Part shown: in pieces, positions 8,281 through 18,025 of the stretch | Numbering within the stretch: position 1 is the first letter of the stretch | Layout: each line of letters begins with the position of its first letter | Source of the DNA: an uncultured Nitrospira sp. | GTDB taxonomy: Bacteria; Nitrospirota; Nitrospiria; Nitrospirales; Nitrospiraceae | Reading direction: 5' to 3' | DNA: 64,000 nt | Assembly: GCA_902500775.1 (NCBI GenBank) | Contig: CABVRZ010000003.1 | Coordinates: forward strand, 111,350-175,349 | Notes under the pieces: model-generated | The model's input: only the letters and a program-made list of their open reading frames with translations | Database searches by the model: none | Told to the model about the DNA's origin: nothing | Program-made: the position numbers and the translations under genes

Positions 8281-9300
8281 ATGAATCGCTCATTGTTCGG
8301 TTGTGGATTCGGCCGTGGCAGAGGCTGTTCTGGTCTCATCGTCTTCTGTTTGATGAGTCTGGGGCTTAGTTTCTGGACTGGATGCAGTGAAACCTCGTTG
8401 ACGGTCTCCCATGTTGATCTGGAACCGTTCACCGCCTATCAGCAGCTTGCTCGCCTGGAAGTGACGTCGGATCGCTTATTTGAGGTGATTGCGGCTCAGT
8501 CAGATGCCGCAGGATATAGTCGTCTGCTCGAAGCTCAGTCCGGCCTGTCAACGCCATTGTCGTTGACCGATACTGATCGAATTGAGCAATCGTTTGTGCA
8601 TTCGCTCAAAGTCATGCTCTTTGATCTCGCGCCGACGAACTTCTGGGAAAATCATCTCGCGGAATACTATGACACCAGATTGCCTGGCGATGAAGCGCAG
8701 GCACTGCTGGCACGGTATGCCGAAGAGAGTGTGTCACAGTCGTCCAAGCTCCAAGACCTGCGCGAGTCGTTCATTAAAGACCGCTTGCCGGAGCTTTTGC
8801 CGGTGGTGCGTGCGCGGTCTCAGATCTACCAGACTCCTAGCCAGGCGATGGAACCGACCGTATTACCCGGTGACCACGTCATTGTACATCAGGTTGCGTA
8901 TCAGGCTGCTGAGCCCCAGCAGGGGGATGTCGTCGTCTATCGCTATCCAGACGAGAATGGAAAACGGTTTCTCCATCGCGTGATTGGGCTCCCTGGTGAT
9001 CAGATTGCCATTCGTGATCAGGTGGTGTACCTGAATGGTGAGGCATTACCGGAGCCCTATGCTCGCCATTCCGACCGCTCCAGTATGGCCGGACATGTCC
9101 GAGACCATCTTCCACCGATTACGGTTCCACTTGGGACCTACTTCCTCATGGGTGATAATCGGGAGGAGAGTTTAGATAGCCGTTTTTTGGGGCCAATCAG
9201 CAAGGATCATGTGCTAGGACGGGCGCTGTTTATCTACTGGTCGGTGAGCCCTGACTCACATGCTCCACGATGGGAGCGGCTCAATCAACTCGTGCGCTGA
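8281..9300 (+). CDS. signal peptidase I homologue lacking the catalytic dyad
   Basis: The C-terminal half (about residues 180-335) is a clear S26 leader peptidase domain: PSQAMEPTVLPGD, GDVVVYRY, HRVIGLPGDQI and the diagnostic MGDNREESLDSR. The catalytic Ser that normally precedes the Met of the first box is Ala189, and the general base Lys that normally precedes RVIGLPGD is His232. Ser-to-Ala should abolish peptidase activity even in the Ser/His eukaryotic-type version. The N-terminal 180 residues are also unusual: a hydrophobic segment at residues 18-33 ends in Cys35, resembling a weak lipobox, followed by a region with no family I recognise, in place of the usual transmembrane anchor. It may be a binding protein for signal peptides or for lipoproteins; this is inference. 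RBS GGGAGGGAAG directly precedes the ATG. Confidence 0.85.
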   Translation: MNRSLFGCGFGRGRGCSGLIVFCLMSLGLSFWTGCSETSLTVSHVDLEPFTAYQQLARLEVTSDRLFEVIAAQSDAAGYSRLLEAQSGLSTPLSLTDTDRIEQSFVHSLKVMLFDLAPTNFWENHLAEYYDTRLPGDEAQALLARYAEESVSQSSKLQDLRESFIKDRLPELLPVVRARSQIYQTPSQAMEPTVLPGDHVIVHQVAYQAAEPQQGDVVVYRYPDENGKRFLHRVIGLPGDQIAIRDQVVYLNGEALPEPYARHSDRSSMAGHVRDHLPPITVPLGTYFLMGDNREESLDSRFLGPISKDHVLGRALFIYWSVSPDSHAPRWERLNQLVR

Positions 9301-9372
9301 CGGCGATTGCAGTACCGCTGACGAGGGTATTCTCTTCCCTCATGACTCGAACGTTCCGATGGGAGCCTCACC

Positions 9373-12150
9373 GTGTTGGGAATCTGTGACCCGCTGCTTG
9401 CAGTCTGTTCGATGTTACTCGGTGGTGCAGCGTCCTACGTCATCCTCAGCATTGCCGAACGGATGCGTGCCCCTGACCAAGGGCAGGCCACGATCCGATG
9501 GTTGTTTATTGGAGCTGTTGCAGCCGGCCTTGAGATCTGGGCCATGCATTTCATCGGGAACCTCGCCTTTTGTCCAAGTGCCTCGGCGACCGAAGATGCA
9601 GGCCTTGCTATACTCTCATTGCTCTCCGCCGGAGCAACCGGAGCCATTGCTGTCTATGTGATCAGCAGTCACGTTGAGGGCTGGATGCGGCTCATCTCTG
9701 GGGGCATGCTGATGGGGGCGTGCATGAGTCTCACCCACGTGGCCAGCACCATGGCCGTGCACCATCCGATCGATCTCCAAGCTATTCTTCTTCCGTTTGT
9801 CTATTCGGTCATCGGAATCGTTGTGCTCAGTGTGATCGTCACCGTAATCGGAGGATGGAATATCACCTACGGTGGTTGGCGAGTGACGGAAAAGGCAACC
9901 GCCATGGGGTTCGCCCTTGCCGGGACACATCTCATCGGGTTAATTCCGATGTACGGAATGGGAGATGTCGCGAGCCGTATTCAGCCACCGGCCATCGACG
10001 TTGATCTGCTTGCGGTCGTCGCCGTGTCGCTTTCCACCCTCCTAGCCATTATCGATCGCCAAGTGACGAAGGCCTCTAGGCTGGCTCGTGCGAGTCATGC
10101 TCGACTGATTGAGGCCATCGAAAGCGTTCCGCAATGGTTCGCATTGTTTGACGTGGACGATCGTCTGGTCATCTGTAATCGCAAATATCGAGAAGTCATG
10201 TCCGGGACTGGGGCTCAGGTTCAATCCGGTGACTTCTTTGAATCGATCGTGCGCCGAACGGCCGAACGCGGCGATATCCCGGCCGCGATGGGAAATGTCG
10301 ACCCCTGGATGCGCTGGCGTCTTGAGATGCATCGCAATCCGGTGACACCGTACATTCAGCATCGGTCCACCGGAGAGTGGCTGCAAATCAATGAGCGGAA
10401 GACCCACGATGGCGGGATCGTCTTTATTGCCACCGATATTACGGCGTTGAAAAATGCCGAACAGGCGGCCGAGGATGCCAAGGCACGGTTAGCGGATTCG
10501 TTAGCCCTGGTCGAGGCCGCGAAATCCCGTATGCAGGAAGAATTGAATGTTGGTCGTGATATTCAGCTCAGCATGCTCCCACGGGTATTTCCTGCCTTCC
10601 CTGATCGAAAGGAGATCGAGCTGTACGCGGTGCTTGAACCGGCTCTGGAGATCGGCGGCGATCTCTACGATTTTTTCCTCGTCGATCAGCATCGGCTGTG
10701 TTTTGTTATCGGAGATGTGTCGGGCAACGGAGTCCCTGCCGCGCTGTTTATGGCCATGACAAAAATCATGGTGAAGACCAGAGCAGCCTCTGATCCCTCG
10801 CCCGCCAGTATCGTGACGCATGTGAACGATGCGTTAAGTGCCGAGAACGATAGCTGCATGTTCGTCACCTTATATCTTGGCATCTTGAATCTCCGAGACG
10901 GCACGCTGGTGACAACCAATGCCGGCCATAATCCGCCCTTATTAAAGCGAGGGAATGGAACGTTCGAATGGCTGACGGCTCAAGATGGGCCCCTCGTCGG
11001 TCCTATGGCAGGCATTGCGTTCAAGGAAAGCACGATTCAGTTGGAACCTGGTGACGAACTCTTTCTCTACACCGATGGAGTCACGGAAGCCGACAATAGG
11101 AGGCGCGAACTGTTCGGCAAGGATCGGCTGAAAATGGTGCTGGGTAAATCACGGGCCCTTTCGGTGGTCGATCGTTTGGGGGACGTGATGCAGGCGGTAC
11201 GGGTCTTTGCGGGTGACGCGCCGCAGGCCGACGACATTACCATGCTGGGATTGCGCTATCACGGCATCACTCCCTCTGATGTTGCGACGCGAATCTTTCG
11301 ACGGACGATGCCCAACCAGTTGGAGGCCATTCCAGTCCTCCAGATCGCCTTTGAGGAGTATGTGGCACAATGGGAAGGAGCCAAGCCGTTGATCCCCACA
11401 CTCAATATGGCGCTGGATGATCTGCTGAACAATGTGGTGCAGTATGCCTTTCCCAACGACCCGACGGAGCATCACATCCATGTGGAAGGTGATGTGCAGG
11501 ATGGGTGTGTCCTGCTGACTATTACGGATGACGGCATTCCCTTCAACCCTTTAAGCGCCGCTCCTCCAGACCTTTCCTTGTTGCTGCATGAACGAGAAAT
11601 CGGCGGGTTAGGGATTCATCTGGTCCGCTCCATGTTTGACGAAGTCACATACCACCGCAACGTGGGACGCAATGTGCTGACGGCGAAGAAGAAACTGGTA
11701 TCCGAATCGTCTGTCCGCGGTCAACGTGGTGATACGACTCGAATTGGCGCGAGTGATGTCGAGAAGCAGCCACCCTCACTGTCTCACGCGCCGGTAGGCG
11801 TGGGGATCCATGTCGAATCAGGTCGACGCGGGAATGTGGTGATCGTAATGCCGCGCGATCGCTTTGACACGAACAGCGCACCGGAGGTCGAACGGATTTT
11901 AATGGACCACATCGAGAGCGGCGAACGTCGGATTGTGTTGGACCTCTCCCGTATTTTGTACATATCCTCGATTGGATTGCGGGTAATTCTAAGGGCTGCC
12001 ATGGTCATGACCAGAATGGGCGGAAGACTCGTGCTCTCAGGGGGAAACGAGCAGGTTCTCACAGTCCTCCAATTGAGTGGAGCCTTGATGATGAGTCTCC
12101 ATGCCGCAACTTTAGAAGATGCCCACTCAAAGGCCCAAGAGGATGGGTAA
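9373..12150 (+). CDS. MHYT-PAS-PP2C-HATPase-STAS partner-switching protein
   Basis: A 925-residue fusion. Residues about 1-230 form a seven-helix MHYT-like sensor (AMHFIGN, SLTHVASTM, LIPMYGMGD), thought to sense a gas or redox signal through copper. A PAS domain follows (about 245-370), then a coiled coil, a SpoIIE/RsbU-type PP2C phosphatase (about 400-610; GGDLYDFF, IGDVSGNGVPAA, YTDGVTEA), a GHKL kinase domain of the RsbW type (about 640-770; DDLLNNVVQYAF, DDGIPFNP, GGLGIHL), and a C-terminal STAS domain (about 815-915; DLSRILYISSIGLRV). This places sensor, phosphatase, anti-sigma-like kinase and antagonist in one chain. It probably controls the STAS protein encoded next. Translation starts at GTG 9373 with GGGAG upstream. 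Confidence 0.88.
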   Translation: MLGICDPLLAVCSMLLGGAASYVILSIAERMRAPDQGQATIRWLFIGAVAAGLEIWAMHFIGNLAFCPSASATEDAGLAILSLLSAGATGAIAVYVISSHVEGWMRLISGGMLMGACMSLTHVASTMAVHHPIDLQAILLPFVYSVIGIVVLSVIVTVIGGWNITYGGWRVTEKATAMGFALAGTHLIGLIPMYGMGDVASRIQPPAIDVDLLAVVAVSLSTLLAIIDRQVTKASRLARASHARLIEAIESVPQWFALFDVDDRLVICNRKYREVMSGTGAQVQSGDFFESIVRRTAERGDIPAAMGNVDPWMRWRLEMHRNPVTPYIQHRSTGEWLQINERKTHDGGIVFIATDITALKNAEQAAEDAKARLADSLALVEAAKSRMQEELNVGRDIQLSMLPRVFPAFPDRKEIELYAVLEPALEIGGDLYDFFLVDQHRLCFVIGDVSGNGVPAALFMAMTKIMVKTRAASDPSPASIVTHVNDALSAENDSCMFVTLYLGILNLRDGTLVTTNAGHNPPLLKRGNGTFEWLTAQDGPLVGPMAGIAFKESTIQLEPGDELFLYTDGVTEADNRRRELFGKDRLKMVLGKSRALSVVDRLGDVMQAVRVFAGDAPQADDITMLGLRYHGITPSDVATRIFRRTMPNQLEAIPVLQIAFEEYVAQWEGAKPLIPTLNMALDDLLNNVVQYAFPNDPTEHHIHVEGDVQDGCVLLTITDDGIPFNPLSAAPPDLSLLLHEREIGGLGIHLVRSMFDEVTYHRNVGRNVLTAKKKLVSESSVRGQRGDTTRIGASDVEKQPPSLSHAPVGVGIHVESGRRGNVVIVMPRDRFDTNSAPEVERILMDHIESGERRIVLDLSRILYISSIGLRVILRAAMVMTRMGGRLVLSGGNEQVLTVLQLSGALMMSLHAATLEDAHSKAQEDG

Positions 12151-12155
12151 GGAGG

Positions 12156-12177
12156 CGAGAGAGGTTTGTCTCTCTCG
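12156..12177 (+). terminator. hairpin between the fusion gene and the STAS gene
   Basis: CGAGAGAG (12156-12163) and CTCTCTCG (12170-12177) form a perfect 8-bp stem with a 6-nt loop, starting 6 nt after the stop codon. There is no T-run. A second hairpin (GGAACCC at 12237-12243 with GGGTTCC at 12249-12255) lies just before the next ribosome binding site. They may attenuate or process a shared transcript. Confidence 0.4.
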
Positions 12178-12285
12178 GGCAGCCGATATCGGGCCGGTGG
12201 ATCCAAAGGCGTATCGCTGCTATCATATGAACACTCGGAACCCAGCTCGGGTTCCGTGCCCAATGCTTACTATGTATGGAGGAGA

Positions 12286-12672
12286 ATGATGGACCAAGGA
12301 ACCCGACACACATTGACCGTCACGTCCCACGACAACGCGGGAATTACTTTCGTGAAGATGCAGGGCAGCCTCTCCGCCACAACCGCTGAACACGGCAACA
12401 AGGAGATGAAGAAGGTGTTGGATCACGGGGCAAAAAAGGTTGTGTTGAACTTGGCTGATGTTGACTATATCAGCAGCGGGGGGATCCGAGTCCTCATTCT
12501 GGCCTCAAAGGAGTTGAGCGCGGTTAAAGGCCAGATGAAGATTGCGGCAGCAAAAGGGATGGTTAAGGAAGCGCTCGAGGCTAGTGGATTCCATCTGCTG
12601 AACCGTGTGTACGGAAGCACCATTGAGCTCTGTAGTACAGAGGAACAAGCGGCTGCAGCCTTTACCAGCTAG
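12286..12672 (+). CDS. STAS-domain anti-sigma factor antagonist
   Basis: This 128-residue protein is a single STAS domain: VKMQGSLSATTAEHGNKEM, VVLNLADVDYISSGGIRVL and a final helix. A Ser in YISSGG sits at the position phosphorylated in SpoIIAA/RsbV. In this family the unphosphorylated form binds an anti-sigma kinase and releases its sigma factor. The preceding gene encodes both a PP2C phosphatase and a kinase-like domain, so this protein is the natural substrate. I chose the ATG at 12286 because GGAGGAG sits 5 nt upstream; a second ATG follows at once. The target sigma factor is not obvious; the nearest one (47.1 kb) is frameshifted. Confidence 0.88.
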   Translation: MMDQGTRHTLTVTSHDNAGITFVKMQGSLSATTAEHGNKEMKKVLDHGAKKVVLNLADVDYISSGGIRVLILASKELSAVKGQMKIAAAKGMVKEALEASGFHLLNRVYGSTIELCSTEEQAAAAFTS

Positions 12673-12857
12673 CTGGCTCTGTCCCTCATCCATCCGGGTC
12701 AAAAAACGGTTGGGTTCTTTCCTATGTCACTCTCGTTCCTGACCTCCAACGCGAAACAGTGTGAGACGCGTTTTCGGCATAGCTCAATTGGTAAACCATG
12801 GGCTCTGGTTAAAAATTCCCTTTGGGCGGTTGGGCTTCTCCTGGCGGTTGCGCGACA

Positions 12858-13061
12858 ATGAGTCAGGTGACGAATCTCTTCGAGGAATCATGTCGCCAGT
12901 CGTTTGCACGACAACTCTCGTCTGTATTGTCTCACGAGGGTGAACAACCAGATGTCTCGGCGGCCCTTGCCTCCAAGACTGCCTCCACGCTTCTGTTGTA
13001 CAGGAACAACCTGACATACGTTGCGACCGAGATCCTGTCCGACTGCATCTGCGGCGAATAG
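12858..13061 (+). CDS. possible 67-residue hypothetical protein
   Basis: An ATG frame (MSQVTNLFEESCRQSFARQL...) ends in a Cys-containing tail. No family is recognised and no ribosome binding site precedes the ATG. The composition is plausible for a small helical protein, but it could be chance. The 225 bp that follow, up to the next gene, hold no recognised gene. Confidence 0.25.
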   Translation: MSQVTNLFEESCRQSFARQLSSVLSHEGEQPDVSAALASKTASTLLLYRNNLTYVATEILSDCICGE

Positions 13062-13286
13062 TCACTCGAGTGCCGTCTTAACTGTTCGTATCCCTATCGT
13101 ATACAGGATAGCTGGGTGACCTATGATTGTGTGCATTCATGAATAAGTTTTCATCTTCTCCTAATCCTCTCTTCATGTTGCGGGATTATAACCCTACACC
13201 AGGGTGAGCTGAGGCTGTGTGCACGTGAGTCGAAGCAATCATGATGCTACAGCGAGGGGTTCAGGCATATCGCACAAGGAGGATGC

Positions 13287-13610
13287 ATGATGAAAGATGT
13301 GACGAAGGGAGTGACGCTTGCTCCAGTGGTTCTTCCGACTCCATTGAGAGGGGAGTCTGGGCGGTTGTCACCTAATCATCTCTTAGAACTAGTGACCAGG
13401 TTGTGCCTCTTCAAGGCCGAGCGCTGGGGGCGTCGCGCGCTCTTTTATGAGAAACATCGTGACTATTTTCCACGCTTATCCGTCAGTCGATTTGTGCATC
13501 GATGCCGTGCATTGGAAGCAAGGTATCGAGCCCTGGCTCACCTGATCTTCCTGGTCCCAGCTGATGAGCGCCTCGTTCCAGTTCGTGCGTTGGGTGCTCG
13601 ACGAATCTAG
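13287..13610 (+). CDS. hypothetical protein, 107 residues
   Basis: A clear AAGGAGG ribosome binding site at 13277-13283 precedes tandem ATG codons, which supports real translation. The protein is basic and Arg/Leu-rich (for example FYEKHRDYFPRL and VHRCRALEARYRALAHLI), with no signal peptide or membrane segment. I do not recognise a family. It is isolated between two noncoding stretches, and the next gene is a DEAD-box helicase in the same direction about 325 bp on, where nothing further is supported. Confidence 0.55.
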   Translation: MMKDVTKGVTLAPVVLPTPLRGESGRLSPNHLLELVTRLCLFKAERWGRRALFYEKHRDYFPRLSVSRFVHRCRALEARYRALAHLIFLVPADERLVPVRALGARRI

Positions 13611-13934
13611 TTGAGTCTGCCTGTGAACCGGGAATACGTTGGTCACATGAGTAATATCGGGAGACGTTCTTGTCAGGTCCAACAGTTCGTAACCCCATCC
13701 GAGTGGAACAGAGCAGCTGTTCCATTCGGACTATCTCTGTCGATGGTATGGAAGATCGGGACTGTGACTCCTCAGCCTGACTCCCATACTCCTTTCGTTT
13801 CCTTCTGAATAGAACCCCCGCGTGGTGCTTGATACATCTGAGTATGTCTTGCGCTGGCCGTCCTCTTCCACGTACCATCGGCAGCGAACGCATGATACCG
13901 GTGTCCTCTCAGTGACTCTCGGTCCATTCCCAGA

Positions 13935-15695
13935 ATGAAAGGTGCCAGCATTTGTATGAAACAGAACCAATCATCGACTTCCACCAGCCCGAATGCCACA
14001 GGCTTCTCCCCAGGGTTTGCATCACTGGGGCTTGAAGCGCCGCTTCTCACGACACTGGAAACGCTGGGCTATGAAGAACCCACTCCGATCCAACGGGAGG
14101 CCATTCCGCCGCTCCTTGCCGGCCGTGATTTGCTTGGCCAAGCGGCCACGGGCACGGGTAAGACAGCCGCGTTTGCCTTGCCGCTGTTGCAGCAACTTGG
14201 GCATGGGGTGACGACGCGTCCCGCAACTCTCATTCTCGTTCCGACTCGCGAGTTGGCCATTCAGGTTGGAGAAGCCATACAACGCTATGGAAAAGAGCTG
14301 CGCACAAGCGTGCTCACCCTGTACGGTGGCCAGCCCTTTGGGCCACAATTGTATGCGCTGAAGCGAGGTGTCGATGTGGTGGTGGCTACACCTGGACGAG
14401 CGCTCGATCATATCCGTCGTGGGACGTTGCGCCTACAGGCGGTGAAGCTCGTTGTGTTGGATGAGGCCGACGAGATGCTCGATATGGGATTTGCAGACGA
14501 TCTGGATGCGATTTTGGACCAGACGTCGAAAACCAGGCAGACCGCGTTGTTTTCAGCAACGATGCCTCCGAGAATTCGTTCGATCGCCCATCGACACCTC
14601 CGCAATCCGGTGGAGATTACGATCGCAAAAGAATCGGTTAAGGCAGGGACGACCCCCCGCGTTCAGCAAACGGCCTATGTCGTGACACGACCGCATCGAG
14701 CGGCCGCGCTCGCCCGAGTGATCGAGATGGCTGGTGCCAAATCAGCGTTGGTGTTTTGTCGGACGAGATTGGAAGTTGATGACGTGACGACCATGCTGAT
14801 CGGCCGCGGTCAACGGGCCGAGGCCATTCATGGCGGGATGAGTCAGGGACAACGCGACCGAGTGATGCAAGCCTTTAAGTCCGGCCAAACGTCGCTGCTC
14901 GTGGCCACTGATGTCGCAGCACGTGGCCTGGATATTCCACATGTCTCGCATGTGATCAACTATGACCTTCCGGCTTCGGCAGAGGTGTATGTGCACCGTA
15001 TTGGTCGAACAGGCCGAGCTGGTCGTGAAGGGACAGCCATCACTATTCTTGATCCGCGAGAGCAGCGTCTTCTGAGATCCATCGAGCAGCATACTAAAGC
15101 CCGTGTCACCGTGCTCCCTATCCCCTCCGTTGCTGATCTTCGAGCCAAACAGTTAGATCGCATACAGGCAACCGTGAGTGAGACGTTAGAGCAGGGAGAA
15201 CTAGATGCTTGCAGGTGTCTAGTGGAGCGATTGTCTACTCATACGCCGATTGATGTGGCCGCCGCCGCCATCAAATTGCTCGTTCGTGCTCAGGGCGGAG
15301 AACGTGCAGAACAGGAGATACCAGCTCTTCCTCTCCGTCCCCCTGATATTCGAAGGCCCATGCAGGAGGGTGTGCGGCATGGCGGTCGACTGCAGCGCGG
15401 GACGACAGGGGCTGATCGTCGGCCTATTGGACGGGCGGCTGATCCGGGGCGGAAAGCCGGGATGGCGCGTGTCTACGTGGGGGCTGGACAGGAGGCAGGC
15501 ATCCGCCCTGGAGATCTCGTTGGTGCCATCGCCAATGAGGCGAAGATCAATTCTTCCATGATTGGTGCCATCGAGATTGAAGAGAGATTCTCCATCGTGG
15601 ATGTTCCTGAATCCCTGGCTCCCCGCATTATCCAACTGCTTAGTCGTGCACGGATCAAGGGAAGAAAAGTGTCCGTCCGAATGTTTCACGACTAG
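13935..15695 (+). CDS. deaD: DEAD-box RNA helicase with DbpA-like RNA-binding domain
   Basis: A 586-residue helicase. The Q motif (EPTPIQREAI) is followed by motif I ATGTGKT, Ia PTRELA, II DEAD, III SAT, then the second RecA lobe with VFCRTR, ATDVAARGLDIP and HRIGRTGRAGREG. At the C-terminus (about residues 510-585) a DbpA-type RNA-binding domain can be seen (ARVYVGAGQEAGIRPGDLVG, then ERFSIVDVPESLA). This layout matches DeaD/CsdA-type proteins that remodel RNA during ribosome assembly and in the cold. Start choice is uncertain: ATG 13935 or ATG 13956, neither with a good ribosome binding site. The symbol is by domain architecture; CshA-like naming is also possible. Confidence 0.9.
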   Translation: MKGASICMKQNQSSTSTSPNATGFSPGFASLGLEAPLLTTLETLGYEEPTPIQREAIPPLLAGRDLLGQAATGTGKTAAFALPLLQQLGHGVTTRPATLILVPTRELAIQVGEAIQRYGKELRTSVLTLYGGQPFGPQLYALKRGVDVVVATPGRALDHIRRGTLRLQAVKLVVLDEADEMLDMGFADDLDAILDQTSKTRQTALFSATMPPRIRSIAHRHLRNPVEITIAKESVKAGTTPRVQQTAYVVTRPHRAAALARVIEMAGAKSALVFCRTRLEVDDVTTMLIGRGQRAEAIHGGMSQGQRDRVMQAFKSGQTSLLVATDVAARGLDIPHVSHVINYDLPASAEVYVHRIGRTGRAGREGTAITILDPREQRLLRSIEQHTKARVTVLPIPSVADLRAKQLDRIQATVSETLEQGELDACRCLVERLSTHTPIDVAAAAIKLLVRAQGGERAEQEIPALPLRPPDIRRPMQEGVRHGGRLQRGTTGADRRPIGRAADPGRKAGMARVYVGAGQEAGIRPGDLVGAIANEAKINSSMIGAIEIEERFSIVDVPESLAPRIIQLLSRARIKGRKVSVRMFHD

Positions 15696-15900
15696 TCGAG
15701 CCGCAGTGCAAACAGGCCATGAACCGGTGAGGTTGGTCAACCGTGCATGACTAGTTAGTTACACGGATTCCGATGCCGAACAAGAGAGCAGGCGATGATG
15801 GGGTGCATTCTAAGTCGGACTTCAATCACGATATGTCACGAAGTGGATTCCATGGAGTTGGTCATGGCCGAGGTACCGATGGTTTCGTGCGAATGAACGA

Positions 15901-17955
15901 TTGAAGCCGCCATCGCATGCCGGCGTACAAACCTTCCCAGCATTCCCGCGCCAACTACTAGACGCTGTAATGGACCCTGCACCACGCGCCGGCTCAGGCA
16001 TGACGAATCCTCCTCCCATTATCCCAGCGGCAGTAACCCTTCCTGAGATCACGGTTAAGGCCGTGGTGCTGTCGGTTCTCCTCGCAGCCGTTCTGGCTGC
16101 AGCCAACGCCTACTTGGGTTTATTTGCCGGGATGACTGTGTCTGCCTCTATTCCAGCGGCGGTCGCGTCCATGGCGATCCTACGGCTGTTTCGTGAATCG
16201 AACATTCTTGAAAATAATATCGTACAAACCGCGGCTTCATCTGGTGAAGCGCTGGCTGCCGGTGTGATCTTTACGATTCCTGCCCTGCTGTTGGTCGGCT
16301 ATTGGTCGGAGTTCGACTACTGGCAGACGACGGTCATTGCGACCGTGGGGGGATTGCTCGGTGTGCTCTTTACGATTCCCTTGCGACGTGCCTTGATTGT
16401 GACCGCCCGTCTCCGGTTTCCAGAGGGGGTTGCGACAGCCGAGGTGCTCAAGGTTGCGACAGCGGACCGAAGGGAGGCTGGGTCACGCAACGCGGTGAAG
16501 GATATTCAGTCGCTGTTCCAGGCCGCACTGTTGGGAGCTGTGGTGAAGTTTGGTGAGAGTGGGATGCGGCTCTGGGCCGAATCATTGGAGGGTGCAACCC
16601 AGGTTGGGCGGACCTTCTTCTATGCCGGCCTCAATCTCTCCCCGGCACTGCTTGCGGTAGGATTTATCATCGGTCTGTACACGTCGATGGTCGTATTTCT
16701 TGGTGGCGTGATCGGCTGGTTTATTCTGATGCCGCTGTGTGGGCTTCTCAATGGGATCCCGCCTGATGTGACTGGACTCAAAGCGGCCACAATGATTTGG
16801 AGCACTCAGGTTCGGTATGTCGGTATCGGTGCGATGTTAACCGGTGGCTTGTGGACGTTGACGAAATTGCGAGAGCCGGTCTGGAGAAGCCTGCAGACTC
16901 TCCGTGAGAACTACCAGGCTCGTCACCATTCATCGGACGAACAGGGTCTGGTGCGAACGGAACAGGATGCCTCGCTTCTGTGGATCCTGGTTCCATTTGG
17001 TCTTTCGCTGATTCCCATGGCCTGGATCTACACGTCAGTGGTGGAGAGTCTCCCTATCGGACTACTCATGACTGTGGTGATGGCACTGGCGGCATTCCTC
17101 TTTTCGTCAGTGGCGGCCTATATGGCGGGGTTGGTGGGAAGTTCCAGCAATCCCGTGTCAGGTGTGACCATAGCGACGATCATGCTTGCGGCTCTGTTAC
17201 TTGTCCTGTTCATGGGCGCAGGACATCCGGCTGGACCGGCCGCCGCGTTGGTGATAGGAGCAGTGGTGTGTTGTGCAGCTGCCATGGGCGGAGATAACCT
17301 GCAAGATCTGAAAACTGGGCATCTGGTCGGGGCCACACCCTGGAAGCAACAGGTGATGCAGGTGATCGGAGTCGTGACCGCTGCCGTGATTTTGGTCCCG
17401 GTCTTGTCTTTGCTTCAGGCGAAGTACGGGATCGGAGAAGCGACAGTGAATCATCCCCATCCATTGAGTGCACCTCAGGCGACGTTGATGGCCAGCCTGA
17501 CGCGGAGCGTCTTTGGCGCAGGGCTGCCGTGGCATCTCGTCGGATTGGGTGCGGTAATCGGAACACTTGTGATTCTGTTGGATCGACGGCAAGAATCCCG
17601 CGGGAGTGAGTTGCGGTTCCCTGTGCTGGCAGTGGCGCTCGGGATCTATCTACCACTCAAACTCTCGGCTGCGATCGTTGCTGGAGGTCTGATTGCGACG
17701 ATTGTCAAACGTGTGACAGAGAGTAGTGGTGAACCTTCGCAACGGGGATTGCTGTTTGCAGCCGGGTTGATTACCGGTGAGGCTTTGATGGGGATTCTAT
17801 TGGCCTTACCGATTGCCCTAAGTGCCGTCTGGCCTGATCTTGGTGCTGATCCCTTTGCGCTGTTTATGACTCCGCCGCTTGGTGGCTGGCCTGGGTTTGC
17901 CATGCTGTTCCTTGTCGGAGTGAGCCTCTATCGGATCGCTGTGGGGAAATGGTGA
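15901..17955 (+). CDS. OPT family oligopeptide/metal-chelate transporter
   Basis: An integral membrane protein with roughly 14-16 hydrophobic segments. The family signature is the first conserved block, AANAYLGLFAGMTVSASIPA followed by NIVQTAASSGEALAAG, plus a later SNPVSGVTIATI block. OPT proteins are proton-coupled importers of small peptides or, in the YSL branch, metal-nicotianamine complexes. Bacterial substrates are mostly unknown. The reading frame can start at TTG 15901, but ATG 15970 or ATG 16000 would place the start closer to the first membrane helix and are more likely. The gene is followed by the RuBisCO-like gene in the same direction, 70 nt away. Confidence 0.9.
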   Translation: MKPPSHAGVQTFPAFPRQLLDAVMDPAPRAGSGMTNPPPIIPAAVTLPEITVKAVVLSVLLAAVLAAANAYLGLFAGMTVSASIPAAVASMAILRLFRESNILENNIVQTAASSGEALAAGVIFTIPALLLVGYWSEFDYWQTTVIATVGGLLGVLFTIPLRRALIVTARLRFPEGVATAEVLKVATADRREAGSRNAVKDIQSLFQAALLGAVVKFGESGMRLWAESLEGATQVGRTFFYAGLNLSPALLAVGFIIGLYTSMVVFLGGVIGWFILMPLCGLLNGIPPDVTGLKAATMIWSTQVRYVGIGAMLTGGLWTLTKLREPVWRSLQTLRENYQARHHSSDEQGLVRTEQDASLLWILVPFGLSLIPMAWIYTSVVESLPIGLLMTVVMALAAFLFSSVAAYMAGLVGSSSNPVSGVTIATIMLAALLLVLFMGAGHPAGPAAALVIGAVVCCAAAMGGDNLQDLKTGHLVGATPWKQQVMQVIGVVTAAVILVPVLSLLQAKYGIGEATVNHPHPLSAPQATLMASLTRSVFGAGLPWHLVGLGAVIGTLVILLDRRQESRGSELRFPVLAVALGIYLPLKLSAAIVAGGLIATIVKRVTESSGEPSQRGLLFAAGLITGEALMGILLALPIALSAVWPDLGADPFALFMTPPLGGWPGFAMLFLVGVSLYRIAVGKW

Positions 17956-18025
17956 AACCTACTGTTTATCGATCGTTCGTGGAGTCGTAACTCGGTGAGT
18001 TCTTACTATTAGCTGAGCGTTTCCT

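Noticed and set aside
12779..12850. tRNA-like words (GGCATAGCTCAATTGGTAAA, then GGTTAAAAATTCC)
   Set aside because: The D-arm-like word is good, but no consistent acceptor, anticodon and T stems can be formed over 70-90 nt. At most it is a tRNA fragment; not called.
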